DNA of 64,000 nucleotides from JAIBJN01 sp963699495 (GTDB lineage: Bacteria > Actinomycetota > Thermoleophilia > Gaiellales > Gaiellaceae), in assembly GCA_963699495.1 (NCBI GenBank), contig CAVOUB010000003.1:496001-560000 (forward strand), in the 5' to 3' direction. The position numbers and the translations under genes are program-made. The first letter of the stretch is position 1. Each line of letters begins with the position of its first letter. The notes below the pieces were generated by a model, which saw only the letters and a program-made list of their open reading frames with translations, ran no database searches and was not told the origin of the DNA. Below, one piece after another: positions 44,814 to 53,991 of this stretch.

Positions 44814-46736
44814 CTACGGGAAGCCCGCGTGGACGAGCCGGAGGCCCGGCGCGCCGCGCACGACGAACGGGTGCCAGGCCCGGTCGGGGAGGTCGACGCT
44901 GACCGTCGTGCGGCCGTCGACGAGAAGGTCCCGCTCCACGGCGCGACCGTCGACGTAGACGCTGACCACGGTGGGCGCGTCCGCCTCCAGCTCGAGGTCG
45001 GCGCGGCCCTTCCCGTACAGCCAGAGCGCGCCCTCGTGCAGCGCCAGCTCGCCGTCGACCCAGGCGTCGCAGAGGAGCGGTTCCGACACCCGGGGCTGCC
45101 GCACGCCGACGGGCGAGCCGGCGCCCGGGCCTCGCTCCCAGAGCAGGACGGGCGGCCGGCCGGCCGCAATCCCGAGCCCGGCGCGACGGAGGCCCTCCCA
45201 CGCGTGCCAGGCGCCGGGCGTCTTCGATTGCTCGTAGAGCCCGCCGTGCCAGACGACGGAGCGGATCCCGAGCCGCTCCAGCTCCTCCCGGTCGCCCGGC
45301 AGCCAGGCACCGCAGTCGAGCCGGTTGAAGCGCTCCGTGAACTCGTACACCTCCTCCGGCGCGAGCGCATAGCCGGTCGGCCGTTCTCGCGGCGCCTGGA
45401 GGGTGTAGTACTGGTACACGCTCCCGAACTGGCCCTTCCCGCGCTGGAAGATCGGTAGCTCGAGGACTCGGCCCGGCCCCCGTTCCGCCAGCGCGGCATA
45501 CGCGGTGTTGCCCGGATCCGCCTCGCTCGAGCGCAGCGGGAAGACGAGCAGGTCGGCGGCGACGAGCGCGAGGAAGGCAGCGGCCACCGCCGTCCGGCGG
45601 CGTCCCTCGAAGCGGGCGAGCACCGCCGCGACCGCCACCGCCGCGAGCGCGGCCAGCGCCAGGTTCGCGAGCGGCAGGAAGCGTCCCGGCACCCGCGGGT
45701 AGCGGAGCGGCGGGAAGACGTCCCGGAGCGTCTCGTAGAGCGGCAGGTTCGTCCCCAGCGCCAGCAGCGCGGGCACGAGCGCCGCGAGCCCGAGGAGGAT
45801 CGCCAGCCCGCGGCGGCGCCGGGCCAGCAGGACGAGGCCGGCCACGGCGAGCACGGGCAGGAGCCAGCCGAGGTAGACGTAGCGCTCCGGCCCGTGCAGG
45901 CGCCAGCGGCTGAGGACGTCCAGGGGGCCGGCGGAGTAGTAGGCGACCTCGGCGAGCGACCGGCCCCCGGACTCCGACGAGCCGGAGATCACGACCGTCT
46001 CCGCGATGAGGCCGGCTGCGCCCGCGGCCAGCACCCCTCCCCAGGCCCAGAGGGACGCCGTGCGCGAGTAGCGGATCCCTGCGTAGACGGCGACGAACGG
46101 CAGCGCCCCGAGGGCGAGGTGGAGCTGCCCGGAGAGCGGGATCGACACGACGCTCGCCGCCGTGAGCGCGCCCCAGAGGCGGGCGGCCCCCACCGTTTCG
46201 GCCCGGCGCGAGCGCTCGAAGGCCCAGAGCGCGAGCGGCACGAGCACCGCGATCCAGCCGAGCAGGTGGCCGCCGCTCTGGAGGAGCCGGTACGGCGCGA
46301 GCTCGAACGCGAGCCCGCCGACCGCTGCCGCGAGCGGCGGCAGGCCGAGCTCGCGAAGCCAGAGGTAGGTGAAGAGCCCTGCCGCGAGCGTCACGAGCAG
46401 CAAAAGCAGGTTCCAGGCGAGAACCGGCCCCCCGAGCGCGTCAAGCGGCCAGAAGGGGAGGCCGAACGGCCAGCCGCCGAGGACGGTCTGCGGCGCCACG
46501 AGCGGCTGGAAGCTGTAGGGGTCGATCCAGGGCGCGTCGCCCCGCTCGAGCTGGTGGCCGACGAGCCAGAAGCGATACGCGGTCTGCAGGTGGTCGCCGG
46601 AGGCCGCTTCCCCGTAGCCCGGGGCGCCGTCCGCGATGAACTCGGACCGGAGCCCGCCGACCGCGGGAATCGTGGCGACGACGGCTGCGACCGCGAACAG
46701 CGCCAGCAGGCCCCACCGCCGCCTCCCAGTCGTCAT
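44814..46736 (-). CDS. Large multi-pass membrane protein, possible glycosyltransferase
   Basis: A 640-residue protein with about ten hydrophobic helices over residues 8-400, the first preceded by RRRW. The N-terminal loop after helix 1 contains GDHLQTAYRFWLVGHQLERG, and the C-terminal 200 residues are soluble (VYQYYTLQAPRERPTGYAL onward, ending in a beta-rich domain). The overall plan is that of GT39/GT87-like or YfhO-type membrane glycosyltransferases, but no catalytic motif was identified with confidence. Confidence 0.55.
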   Translation of the reverse strand: MTTGRRRWGLLALFAVAAVVATIPAVGGLRSEFIADGAPGYGEAASGDHLQTAYRFWLVGHQLERGDAPWIDPYSFQPLVAPQTVLGGWPFGLPFWPLDALGGPVLAWNLLLLLVTLAAGLFTYLWLRELGLPPLAAAVGGLAFELAPYRLLQSGGHLLGWIAVLVPLALWAFERSRRAETVGAARLWGALTAASVVSIPLSGQLHLALGALPFVAVYAGIRYSRTASLWAWGGVLAAGAAGLIAETVVISGSSESGGRSLAEVAYYSAGPLDVLSRWRLHGPERYVYLGWLLPVLAVAGLVLLARRRRGLAILLGLAALVPALLALGTNLPLYETLRDVFPPLRYPRVPGRFLPLANLALAALAAVAVAAVLARFEGRRRTAVAAAFLALVAADLLVFPLRSSEADPGNTAYAALAERGPGRVLELPIFQRGKGQFGSVYQYYTLQAPRERPTGYALAPEEVYEFTERFNRLDCGAWLPGDREELERLGIRSVVWHGGLYEQSKTPGAWHAWEGLRRAGLGIAAGRPPVLLWERGPGAGSPVGVRQPRVSEPLLCDAWVDGELALHEGALWLYGKGRADLELEADAPTVVSVYVDGRAVERDLLVDGRTTVSVDLPDRAWHPFVVRGAPGLRLVHAGFP

Positions 46737-46747
46737 GCTGACGGACT

Positions 46748-48238
46748 ATGCCGAACGCGGTCCCGGCCGGAGCCGGCGAAGGGCGGCGCGCGACGCTCGC
46801 CGTCGCGGCCGGGGCGGCGGCGCTGGCCGTCGCCGTGACGCTCCCCGCGGCGATCGACCTCCCCTTCTGGCAGGACGAGGTCGCCTCTGCGCGCGTCCTC
46901 CTGGAGTCGAGCCCGGCCGGCGTCGTCGACCACGTCTCGCGCACCGAGTCGACTCCGCCCGGCTGGTACCTGCTCGCGTGGGCCGGGCGCGAGGCCGGGA
47001 TCTCGCTGGAGGCTCTGCGCTACCTCTCCGTCGCGCTCGCCGCCGCGCTCGCCGCCTTGACCGTGGTCTACGCCCGGCGCTTTCTCCCCCTCTGGACGGC
47101 GGGGCTCGCCGGCGTCCTCACCGCGCTCGCCTGGCAGGTCGTCGCTCACGGGAGCGAGCTGCGGGCGTACGCCCTTCTGGCCGTGCTCACGCTGGTCTTC
47201 GCGCTCCTGCTCGAACGGGCGGCCGAGAGGCCGACGCTCGGGCGGCTGGCGGCGCTCGCGGCCTGTGCAGCAGCCGGCGCCTACACCCATTACTTCTTCG
47301 TGCTCGCCGCGGCCGCCGGACTGGCCTGGCTCCTCCTGGAGCGCGAGCTCCGGCCGGTCGCCCTCCGGGTCGGGGCGGCCGTCGTCCTGGGCACCGCCAC
47401 TCTGCTCGCCTGGCTCCCCGGGCTCGCCGACCAGGTGAGCGCCGAGCGCTTCGGCTGGATCGACGCCTTCGACCCGCTCAAGCTGGCGTACCTCCCCTCC
47501 GCACTCTTCTGGGATCCCGGGACGATGTACGCGGAGCTCGGCTCGGACCCGGGCTTCTGGGAGGCCGCCGGGCGCCTGGCGATCCTCGCAGTCGTCCTCG
47601 GCGGGTGCGCGGTGCTCCTCCGCCTCGGCTCCTCGGCCCGGCTCTGCGCGCTGCTGGTGCTCGTCCCCGTGCTCGTCTCCGGGATCGCCTGGCTCGCCGG
47701 GCTCCGCATCATCACCGGGCGGAACCTGATCGGCGTGACCCCGTTCGCCGCGGTCGCGCTCGCGGCAGTGCTGCTGCCTTTGCCCCGGCGCGCCGCCCTC
47801 GCCGCAGCAGCGGCCGCGGTCGGACTGGCCGCCTTCGCCTACGTGCAGAGCCCGGCGGGCGAGCGCGTTCCCTTCGACCAGGTCGCAGACACGCTGGTGG
47901 AGGCGGGCTGGGAGCCCGGCGACCCGATCCTCGTCGTCGGCTCCCTGCCGGACTTCCGCTCGCCGCTCGAGTGGTATCTGCCCGGAGACGTCACCCTGCC
48001 CGAGGCCGTGCCCAAAGAGCCGTGCGCGCAGGTCTGGGTGGTGACCGACATCCCGGAGGGACGGGCGCTCCTCTCCCTGGCCGAACCGCCTGCCGTCGAC
48101 GTCGCCGGGCCCGTCCGAGTGGCCCGAGTGCCGTGGGATGAGGCCCTGACCGAAGAGGCCGCAGCCCGCGGCGGCCGCTACCTGGACTCCGCGGACGGCG
48201 GCGGTTGCCTCCGCCCGCTCGAGGGCCGCGTCACCTAG
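46748..48238 (+). CDS. GT39-like membrane glycosyltransferase
   Basis: A 496-residue multi-pass protein. After the first helix comes DLPFWQDEVASARVLLES, where the acidic DE pair after helix 1 is the catalytic region of ArnT/PMT-like GT39 family enzymes, and ESTPPGWYLLAWAGREAG. About ten hydrophobic segments. Divergent from the previous gene by 11 nt and convergent (8-nt overlap) with the next, which is a similar protein. Confidence 0.65.
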   Translation: MPNAVPAGAGEGRRATLAVAAGAAALAVAVTLPAAIDLPFWQDEVASARVLLESSPAGVVDHVSRTESTPPGWYLLAWAGREAGISLEALRYLSVALAAALAALTVVYARRFLPLWTAGLAGVLTALAWQVVAHGSELRAYALLAVLTLVFALLLERAAERPTLGRLAALAACAAAGAYTHYFFVLAAAAGLAWLLLERELRPVALRVGAAVVLGTATLLAWLPGLADQVSAERFGWIDAFDPLKLAYLPSALFWDPGTMYAELGSDPGFWEAAGRLAILAVVLGGCAVLLRLGSSARLCALLVLVPVLVSGIAWLAGLRIITGRNLIGVTPFAAVALAAVLLPLPRRAALAAAAAAVGLAAFAYVQSPAGERVPFDQVADTLVEAGWEPGDPILVVGSLPDFRSPLEWYLPGDVTLPEAVPKEPCAQVWVVTDIPEGRALLSLAEPPAVDVAGPVRVARVPWDEALTEEAAARGGRYLDSADGGGCLRPLEGRVT

Positions 48239-49847
48239 TCGTGGCCGCGCACGTCTCCCCGAGCGAGGCCAGCGTCTGGCACGTCGAGCGGAGACCGCGC
48301 TCGACGTAGAAGCGAAGCTCGGGGTAGCGGTCGACGTCCACGGCCTCCAGCGAGGCTGCGAGAACGGTCGCCGTCGCAGCGAGTGCACCGGCGGGCTCGG
48401 CGAACGGACCCTCGGCCCGCACGAGCAGCCAGCCCGGGAAGACCTCGGCGTCGAGCCCCTCCCCGAGCTCTGCCTCGAGCCGGTCGAGGTCGACCGCCGC
48501 CTCGCCGACGGGGACGGCGACGACCACCGCACCCGCAGGCCCGTCCAGCCGGTCGACCGCGCGCTCGAGGAGCGTCGTCTGCGAGTAGGGCAGGGAGGTC
48601 GCGTCACCGGTCGCAGGAAGGCCGGCGAGGAAGACCGACGAGAACGGGAAGAGCAGATCGCCCTCCTGCACCGTCGCGCGCAGCCAGTCCGCCGGCGCCG
48701 CCAGCCGCTCGCGGCTCCCGGTCGCGGTCGCGTCGGGGCCGCCTCCGAGGACGACGTTGGGCCACTCCCGCGGGTCGCGGACACCGCCGGGCGGCGAGAG
48801 CACCGCGACCACGGCGACGACCGCGACGCAGCCGATCGCCACGGCCGGGTGGAGGCTGCGCGTCAGCCACGCGACCCCGGCGCCGATCGCCGCCGCCCAG
48901 AGCGGCAGCGCGAAGACGAGGTGCCTCGGCGAGAGCCCCATCACGCTCTCCGTCCGCAGGAGCACGAAGAGGAGCGGCGGCGCGACCAGGGCCAGGAGGC
49001 CGAACGCCGCGAAGGCCGTCCGCGTCCGCAGTAGGACGACCGTGCCCACGATCCCGAGCCCGAGGAAGATCGCGTAGGTCCAGCCCTCGCCGCCGGCGAA
49101 GGACGCGAGCGCGCGTGAGAGCTGCGACCAGGCGTCCCCGGGCTCGGCGAGCGAGTCGTCGCCTCCGACGCCCACCGTGAACCGGTCCGCGAGCCGCAGG
49201 TCGGCGACCACGAACGGCAGGAACAGGAATCCGACGGCCAGCACGGGGAGAGCCGGTCTGAGCGGCCGCCCGCGCCAGACCGCGAGCGCCACGATCGCCT
49301 CCGCTCCGACGACGATGGCGCCGTAGGGGTGGACGGCGGGCAGGAGGACGGCCGCGAGGGCGGCCGCGAACGCGGCCCGAGGCGTCCGCAGCTCCAGCGC
49401 CCGGGCGAAGAGGTCGGCGGAGAGCGCGCTCACGAACGCGAAGAGGGCGTACATCCGTCCCACCGTCCCGTAGAGGGCGAGGACGGCCGAGGCCGAGGCG
49501 ACGATCGCGGCCGTGGCGCCCGCGATCGGGCCGGCGAGCCGGCGGCCCAGGTCCAGGCAGAGCGGGATCGTGGCCAGCGCGAAGACGACCGAGAGCCAGC
49601 GGAGCGCCTCCGGCGAGGAGTCGAACGCCAGCGCGACATGGGCGAGGACGAAGTGGAGCGGGGCTCCCCCGCGGTCCCACAGCACCGTGGCGAGCAGCTC
49701 GCCCAGCGGGCGCGCGCCCAGGAGGCCGGCGACGGCCTCGTCCTCGAACAGGGGCTTGCCCCGGATATCCGGGACGAGACGCCAGAGGAGGATCGCCGTG
49801 CCGGCAGCCAGGGCGCAGGCGACGAGCAGCCCGTACGGCCCGTTAAC
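48231..49847 (-). CDS. GT39-like membrane glycosyltransferase, start uncertain
   Basis: A protein of about 538 residues related in layout to its convergent neighbour: DIRGKPLFEDEAVAGLLGARP (acidic catalytic loop after helix 1), GRMYALFAFVSALSADLFAR and many hydrophobic helices. No ATG or GTG is present between the HMG-CoA-lyase stop and the first helix; the frame is open further upstream, so a rare start, a frameshift or a start inside the upstream gene is possible. Paralogue of the 46748 gene. Confidence 0.65.
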   Translation of the reverse strand, partial: VNGPYGLLVACALAAGTAILLWRLVPDIRGKPLFEDEAVAGLLGARPLGELLATVLWDRGGAPLHFVLAHVALAFDSSPEALRWLSVVFALATIPLCLDLGRRLAGPIAGATAAIVASASAVLALYGTVGRMYALFAFVSALSADLFARALELRTPRAAFAAALAAVLLPAVHPYGAIVVGAEAIVALAVWRGRPLRPALPVLAVGFLFLPFVVADLRLADRFTVGVGGDDSLAEPGDAWSQLSRALASFAGGEGWTYAIFLGLGIVGTVVLLRTRTAFAAFGLLALVAPPLLFVLLRTESVMGLSPRHLVFALPLWAAAIGAGVAWLTRSLHPAVAIGCVAVVAVVAVLSPPGGVRDPREWPNVVLGGGPDATATGSRERLAAPADWLRATVQEGDLLFPFSSVFLAGLPATGDATSLPYSQTTLLERAVDRLDGPAGAVVVAVPVGEAAVDLDRLEAELGEGLDAEVFPGWLLVRAEGPFAEPAGALAATATVLAASLEAVDVDRYPELRFYVERGLRSTCQTLASLGETCAATTR

Positions 49848-50721
49848 CGGAAACCGGCGCGAAGGCTCCGGCCCGGTAGAGCTGGCCGGGGAGCTCCCGT
49901 CCGAGGACGCGCTCGAGCCACTCGGAGACGCCGATGAGCGCGTCGAGGTCGACACCCGTTTCCACCCCCTCTCCGTGGAGGAGGTAGACGAGGTCCTCGG
50001 TGGCGACGTTGCCCGTGGCACGCGGCGCGAAGGGGCAGCCGCCGAGCCCGCCGACGGAGGCCTCGAAGACGGTCGCGCCGGCCTCCAGCGCGGCGTAGGC
50101 GGCCGCAAAGCCCGTGTTGCGCGTGTTGTGGAGATGGACTCCGACCCGTCGTGCCCGTTGCGCGGCCGCGGTGACGAGCCCTTTCACCTGCCTGGGGACT
50201 GCGACCCCGATCGTGTCCGCGAGCACGACCTCGGCGACGCCCAGATCCGCGACTCGCCCGACCAGGTCGAGCACGCGGGAAGGGTCGACGGCGCCCTCGA
50301 ACGGGCAGCCGAACGCGACGCTGATGGACACGCTGACGGGCTTGTCCGTCTCCAGGGATCCCAGGACGGCCAGGGCCTCCTCCGGGGTCGCGTTCTGGTT
50401 CTCCCGGCCGAAGCTCTCCGTGGCGGCGAGGTTGAAGTGGAGCTCGTCGAGGTCCGTCTCGGCAAAGCGCTCGGCGCCCTTGGCGTTCAGCACCAGGCCG
50501 GAGTAGGCGACGCCTTCGCGGCGCTCGATCCCGGCGACCACCTCCTCCGCCCCGGCCATCTGCGGGACTCGCCCCGGATGGACGAAGCTGACGGCCTCGA
50601 CCGCGGGCAGGCCTGCGGCGGCGAGCCGGTTCACGAGCTCAGCGCGCACGGCAGGCTCGAGCACCGTCGGCTCGTTCTGGAGGCCGTCGCGCGGGCCGAC
50701 GTCGCAGACGGTGACCTTCAC
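49843..50721 (-). CDS. Hydroxymethylglutaryl-CoA lyase-like enzyme
   Basis: A 292-residue TIM-barrel of the DRE family: TVCDVGPRDGLQNEP, AVEAVSFVHPGRVPQMAGAE, HLHNTRNTGFAAAYAAL and GGLGGCPFAPRATGNVATED (the catalytic Cys region). Cleaves HMG-CoA or similar in leucine breakdown. Complete. Divergent from the ornithine cyclodeaminase-like gene. Confidence 0.88.
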   Translation of the reverse strand: MKVTVCDVGPRDGLQNEPTVLEPAVRAELVNRLAAAGLPAVEAVSFVHPGRVPQMAGAEEVVAGIERREGVAYSGLVLNAKGAERFAETDLDELHFNLAATESFGRENQNATPEEALAVLGSLETDKPVSVSISVAFGCPFEGAVDPSRVLDLVGRVADLGVAEVVLADTIGVAVPRQVKGLVTAAAQRARRVGVHLHNTRNTGFAAAYAALEAGATVFEASVGGLGGCPFAPRATGNVATEDLVYLLHGEGVETGVDLDALIGVSEWLERVLGRELPGQLYRAGAFAPVSG

Positions 50722-50746
50722 GGGGGCCTAGGATACGCGCGCCGCG

Positions 50747-51706
50747 ATGAGCATCCCCGTCTTCGCCGCCCGGCACGTGTACGCGGCCGTCGACCCCGCC
50801 GACGCGGTCGAGGCCGTTCGGCAGGCGTTCGTCGACCACGCGCGTGGCGACTGGCTCATGCCTTCCAAGGTCTACGTGCCCGCGCCGCCGGACGGCGACT
50901 TCCGGGCGATGCCGGCGAGGGGCGGCGGACACGCCGTGCTCAAGTGGGTGACCTCCTTCCCCCGGAACCCCGAGCGCGGCCTGCCGACCGTGAGCGGCAT
51001 CGTCCTCCTCTCCGACGCGACCGACGGCCGCCTGCTCGCCCAGCTGGACGCCGGGGCGCTGACCGCACTGCGGACGGGCGCGGCGGCGGTGCTCGCGGCC
51101 GAGACGCTGGCCGGGGGCGACGGCCCCGCAGCGGTGGTCGGATGTGGCGTGAACGGGCGCGCGGTGGCGCGGACGTTCGTGGCCCGCGGTCGCGACGTGC
51201 TCCTGTGGGACGCAGACCCGGGGCGAACAGCGGAGGTCGCCGACGAGCTGGGCGCTCGCGTGGCGCGCTCGCGCGAGGAGGCCCTCGCCGCCGACGTCGT
51301 CGCCACCGTCACGCCGGGCCGCGAGATCCTCTTCGAGCCGGGCAGCCTGCGCCCGGGGCAGCACGTCAGCCTCATGGGCGCGGACGGGCCGGGCAAGGCC
51401 GAGATGGCCGTCGAGGAGCTCGCCCGCGCGCGGGTCGTCGTCGACGAGTGGGAGCAGGCGAGCCACAACGGGGACATCTCGCGGGCGGTCGAGGCGGGGC
51501 GTCTCTCGCGCGGCGACGTGGCCGAGCTGGGCCGGATCCTCATCGGCGAGCACGAGGGCCGGGCAGGGGACGACGAGATCACCGTCTTCGACTCGACGGG
51601 GCTCGCCGTCCAGGATCTCGCCGTGTCGGCGCTCGTCTACGACCGCTACCGCTCGCACGCGGACGACTCCGCGTTCGAGGGCGTCGTCGAGGTCGCGTTG
51701 AACTAG
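50747..51706 (+). CDS. Ornithine cyclodeaminase/mu-crystallin family protein
   Basis: A 319-residue NAD-binding enzyme. Marks: VLKWVTSFPRNPERGLPTV, LTALRTGAAAVLAAETLAGG, and the Rossmann motif VVGCGVNGRAVARTFVARG, then SLMGADGPGKAEMAVEEL. Family members deaminate ornithine or reduce imines; substrate here unknown. Confidence 0.85.
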   Translation: MSIPVFAARHVYAAVDPADAVEAVRQAFVDHARGDWLMPSKVYVPAPPDGDFRAMPARGGGHAVLKWVTSFPRNPERGLPTVSGIVLLSDATDGRLLAQLDAGALTALRTGAAAVLAAETLAGGDGPAAVVGCGVNGRAVARTFVARGRDVLLWDADPGRTAEVADELGARVARSREEALAADVVATVTPGREILFEPGSLRPGQHVSLMGADGPGKAEMAVEELARARVVVDEWEQASHNGDISRAVEAGRLSRGDVAELGRILIGEHEGRAGDDEITVFDSTGLAVQDLAVSALVYDRYRSHADDSAFEGVVEVALN

Positions 51707-51721
51707 GAAAGGAGCAGGGTC

Positions 51722-52108
51722 ATGGCTGGACGTCTCGTGCACTGGGAGCTCCCGGCAGAGGACGTCGACCGGGCGCAGGCCTTCTACGAGCAGCTCTTCG
51801 GCTGGTCGTTCCAGAGCTGGGAAGGCCCGTTCGAGTACCGCATGACGCAGGCCGGCGGCGATCCCGGCGGCGCCGTGTACAAGAGCGAAGGTCGCCCGCC
51901 GGGCGTGCTCGTCTACTTCGACACCGACGACATCGACGCACAGATCGCCCGGGTGCGAGAGCTGGGCGGGCAGGCCGAGGACAAGATGCCCATCCCGGGC
52001 GTCGGCTGGATGGCCGCCTGCCACGACACCGAGGGAAACGAGGTCCGCCTCTTCCAGTCGGACGAGTCCGCCCCGGCACCGGAAGGTATGCACACGGCCG
52101 ACCGTTGA
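51722..52108 (+). CDS. VOC family (glyoxalase-like) protein
   Basis: A 128-residue protein: VHWELPAEDVDRAQAFYEQL, FGWSFQSWEGPFEYRM, and WMAACHDTEGNEVRLFQSDE at the end, the usual VOC pattern. Follows the cyclodeaminase-like gene by 15 nt with GGAAAGGAG. Confidence 0.85.
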   Translation: MAGRLVHWELPAEDVDRAQAFYEQLFGWSFQSWEGPFEYRMTQAGGDPGGAVYKSEGRPPGVLVYFDTDDIDAQIARVRELGGQAEDKMPIPGVGWMAACHDTEGNEVRLFQSDESAPAPEGMHTADR

Positions 52109-52142
52109 GGCCGGCCCGACCAGCCCCCCAGAGTGGGCTGAG

Positions 52143-52868
52143 CTAGCCCGTCTCGGCCGGGAGGCCGCGGCCGCACCAGTCGCTCCACGAGCCCGGGTAG
52201 AGCTTCGCGTCGCCGCGTCCGGCCTGCGCGAGTCGCAGCAGGACAACGGCCGCGGTGATCCCGGAGCCGCAGTAGGCCACGATCTCCCGGGCGTCGGCCA
52301 GGCCGTGCGGAAGCTCGTCCGGGAAGGGTGCGTTGCTGGAGCCGGGAATCCGGCCGGCGACCGGGTCGATCGGCTCCACCTCGCCGCGGTAGCGCTCGGG
52401 CAGGCGGGCGTCCACCACGGTGAGCCCGGGCTCGCCGAGCCGCGCCGCGAGCTCCTCGGCCTCCATCGTGTCGCCGCTGCGGGCCGCCGGCACGAACGCA
52501 GCCGGCGCGATCTCCTCCTCCCGGCCACGGAACGGCCCGAGCCAGGCGCCGATCCCGCCGTCGAGCACGGCAACGTCGTCGTGGCCGAAGTGGCGCAGGA
52601 GCCACCAGAGCCGTGCCGCGCCCCCGTTCAGGTCCTGGTCGTAGGCAACCACGAAGACGCCGGGGCCGATCCCCGCACCCCCGGCGGCGCGCGCGAAGTC
52701 AGCCTCGGCGGGCAGGGGGTGCCGCCCGCCCGGAGTGGACGGCGGCGCCGACAGGTCGGTCTCGACGTCGAGGAAGGACGCTCCCGGAATGTGACCCTGG
52801 AGGTAGAGCTCGCGCCCGCTGCCGGGTTTCGCCAGCTCCCAGCGGCAATCGACGAACTGATAGCGCAT
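52143..52868 (-). CDS. sseA: Thiosulfate/3-mercaptopyruvate sulfurtransferase (rhodanese)
   Basis: A 241-residue two-domain rhodanese: LQGHIPGASFLDVETDLS in the first, VVDARLPERYRGEVEPIDP and the catalytic YCGSGITAAV in the second. Complete. Its start lies 3 nt after the end of the sugar dehydrogenase gene on the same strand. Confidence 0.88.
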   Translation of the reverse strand: MRYQFVDCRWELAKPGSGRELYLQGHIPGASFLDVETDLSAPPSTPGGRHPLPAEADFARAAGGAGIGPGVFVVAYDQDLNGGAARLWWLLRHFGHDDVAVLDGGIGAWLGPFRGREEEIAPAAFVPAARSGDTMEAEELAARLGEPGLTVVDARLPERYRGEVEPIDPVAGRIPGSSNAPFPDELPHGLADAREIVAYCGSGITAAVVLLRLAQAGRGDAKLYPGSWSDWCGRGLPAETG

Positions 52869-52871
52869 CGG

Positions 52872-53975
52872 CTACGAGCGGACGAGCTGGTAGACCTCGC
52901 CGTCCTGGTGGGTGAGGTAGAGCTCGCCGTTGACGCCCTCGCCGAAGGACGTGATGCGAAGCGAGGTGTCCAGGACGTTCGTCCGCCCCCGGATGAGGTG
53001 TCCGTCCGCGAACCGGAGCCGCCAGATGTGCCCCGTGCAGAAGTCGGCGAAGAAGTACCAGCCGCGGAGCGCGGGGATGGTGTGGCCGCGGTAGGAGTAG
53101 CCGCCGGTGATGGAGCAGCCGAGGGAGTGGCTGTAGACGCTGATGGGGAAGATGTGGGCGCCCGGGCCCCGGAGGCCCCCGGTCGTGCAGCCGCTGTGCG
53201 CGCGGCCCTCGTAGACGTCCCACAGGAAGTTCTCCGGCGTCCCGCCCAGCCTGTGCGGCGCCAGCGTGTCGACCTCCTCCCACGCGCCCTGGCCGACGTC
53301 GCCGATGTAGAGCCGCCCGTTCAGGCGGTCGAACGAGTAGCCCCACGGGTTGCGAAGGCCGTACCCGTCGATCCGCCAGCCCGCCCCGATGTTCCTCGGA
53401 TTCAGGCTGAGGAGCTTGCCGTGCTTGCTGCGCAGGTTCTGGGCCCGGCCGCCGGGGTCGCAGCTGCCGCCGCCGTCGCCCTGCCCCGTGTAGAGCCGCC
53501 CGTTCGGGCCGAACTGCAGCCGGCCGCCGTTGTGGTTCGACGCGGGCTGGTCGAGCGCGAGCAGAAGCCGGCGCGAGCCGGCGTTGATCGAGGTGTGGGC
53601 CGCGTTCGCCGTGTAGCGGGCGACGCGCGTGTCTCCGTTCACGTTCGTGTAGTTGATGTAGACGAAGTTGTTCGACCCGTACTGCGGGTCGAAGGCGATC
53701 CCGAGCAGCCCCTGCTCGCCGCAGCAAGAGACGAGGCCGCCGACGTTGAGGAAGAGCGTCCGGGTGCTGCCCTGGAGCTTGTAGACCTGCCCGTCCTGCT
53801 CGACGACGTACAGCGTCCCCGAAGGATCGCCGCTCTTCGGCGCGGTCACCTGCGTCAGCTGGTCGAAGCCGCCGGCGACGAGCTGCAGGCGAACCGCCGA
53901 CGCGACGCTCGGGACGGCCAGCGCGACGACGAGCATGGCAAGGAGGACCCCGGGGAGCTGCGGACGGCGCATCAC
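52872..53975 (-). CDS. PQQ-dependent sugar dehydrogenase-like protein
   Basis: A 367-residue secreted beta-propeller with N-terminal signal peptide (LLAMLVVALAVPSVASA). Marks: GEQGLLGIAFDPQYGSNNFV, GGRLQFGPNGRLYTGQGDGG and GLRNPWGYSFDR, as in soluble glucose/sorbosone dehydrogenase-like proteins. Cofactor and substrate are not certain from sequence; acts outside the membrane. Confidence 0.85.
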   Translation of the reverse strand: MMRRPQLPGVLLAMLVVALAVPSVASAVRLQLVAGGFDQLTQVTAPKSGDPSGTLYVVEQDGQVYKLQGSTRTLFLNVGGLVSCCGEQGLLGIAFDPQYGSNNFVYINYTNVNGDTRVARYTANAAHTSINAGSRRLLLALDQPASNHNGGRLQFGPNGRLYTGQGDGGGSCDPGGRAQNLRSKHGKLLSLNPRNIGAGWRIDGYGLRNPWGYSFDRLNGRLYIGDVGQGAWEEVDTLAPHRLGGTPENFLWDVYEGRAHSGCTTGGLRGPGAHIFPISVYSHSLGCSITGGYSYRGHTIPALRGWYFFADFCTGHIWRLRFADGHLIRGRTNVLDTSLRITSFGEGVNGELYLTHQDGEVYQLVRS

Positions 53976-53991
53976 GTCACACGGTAGCCCA

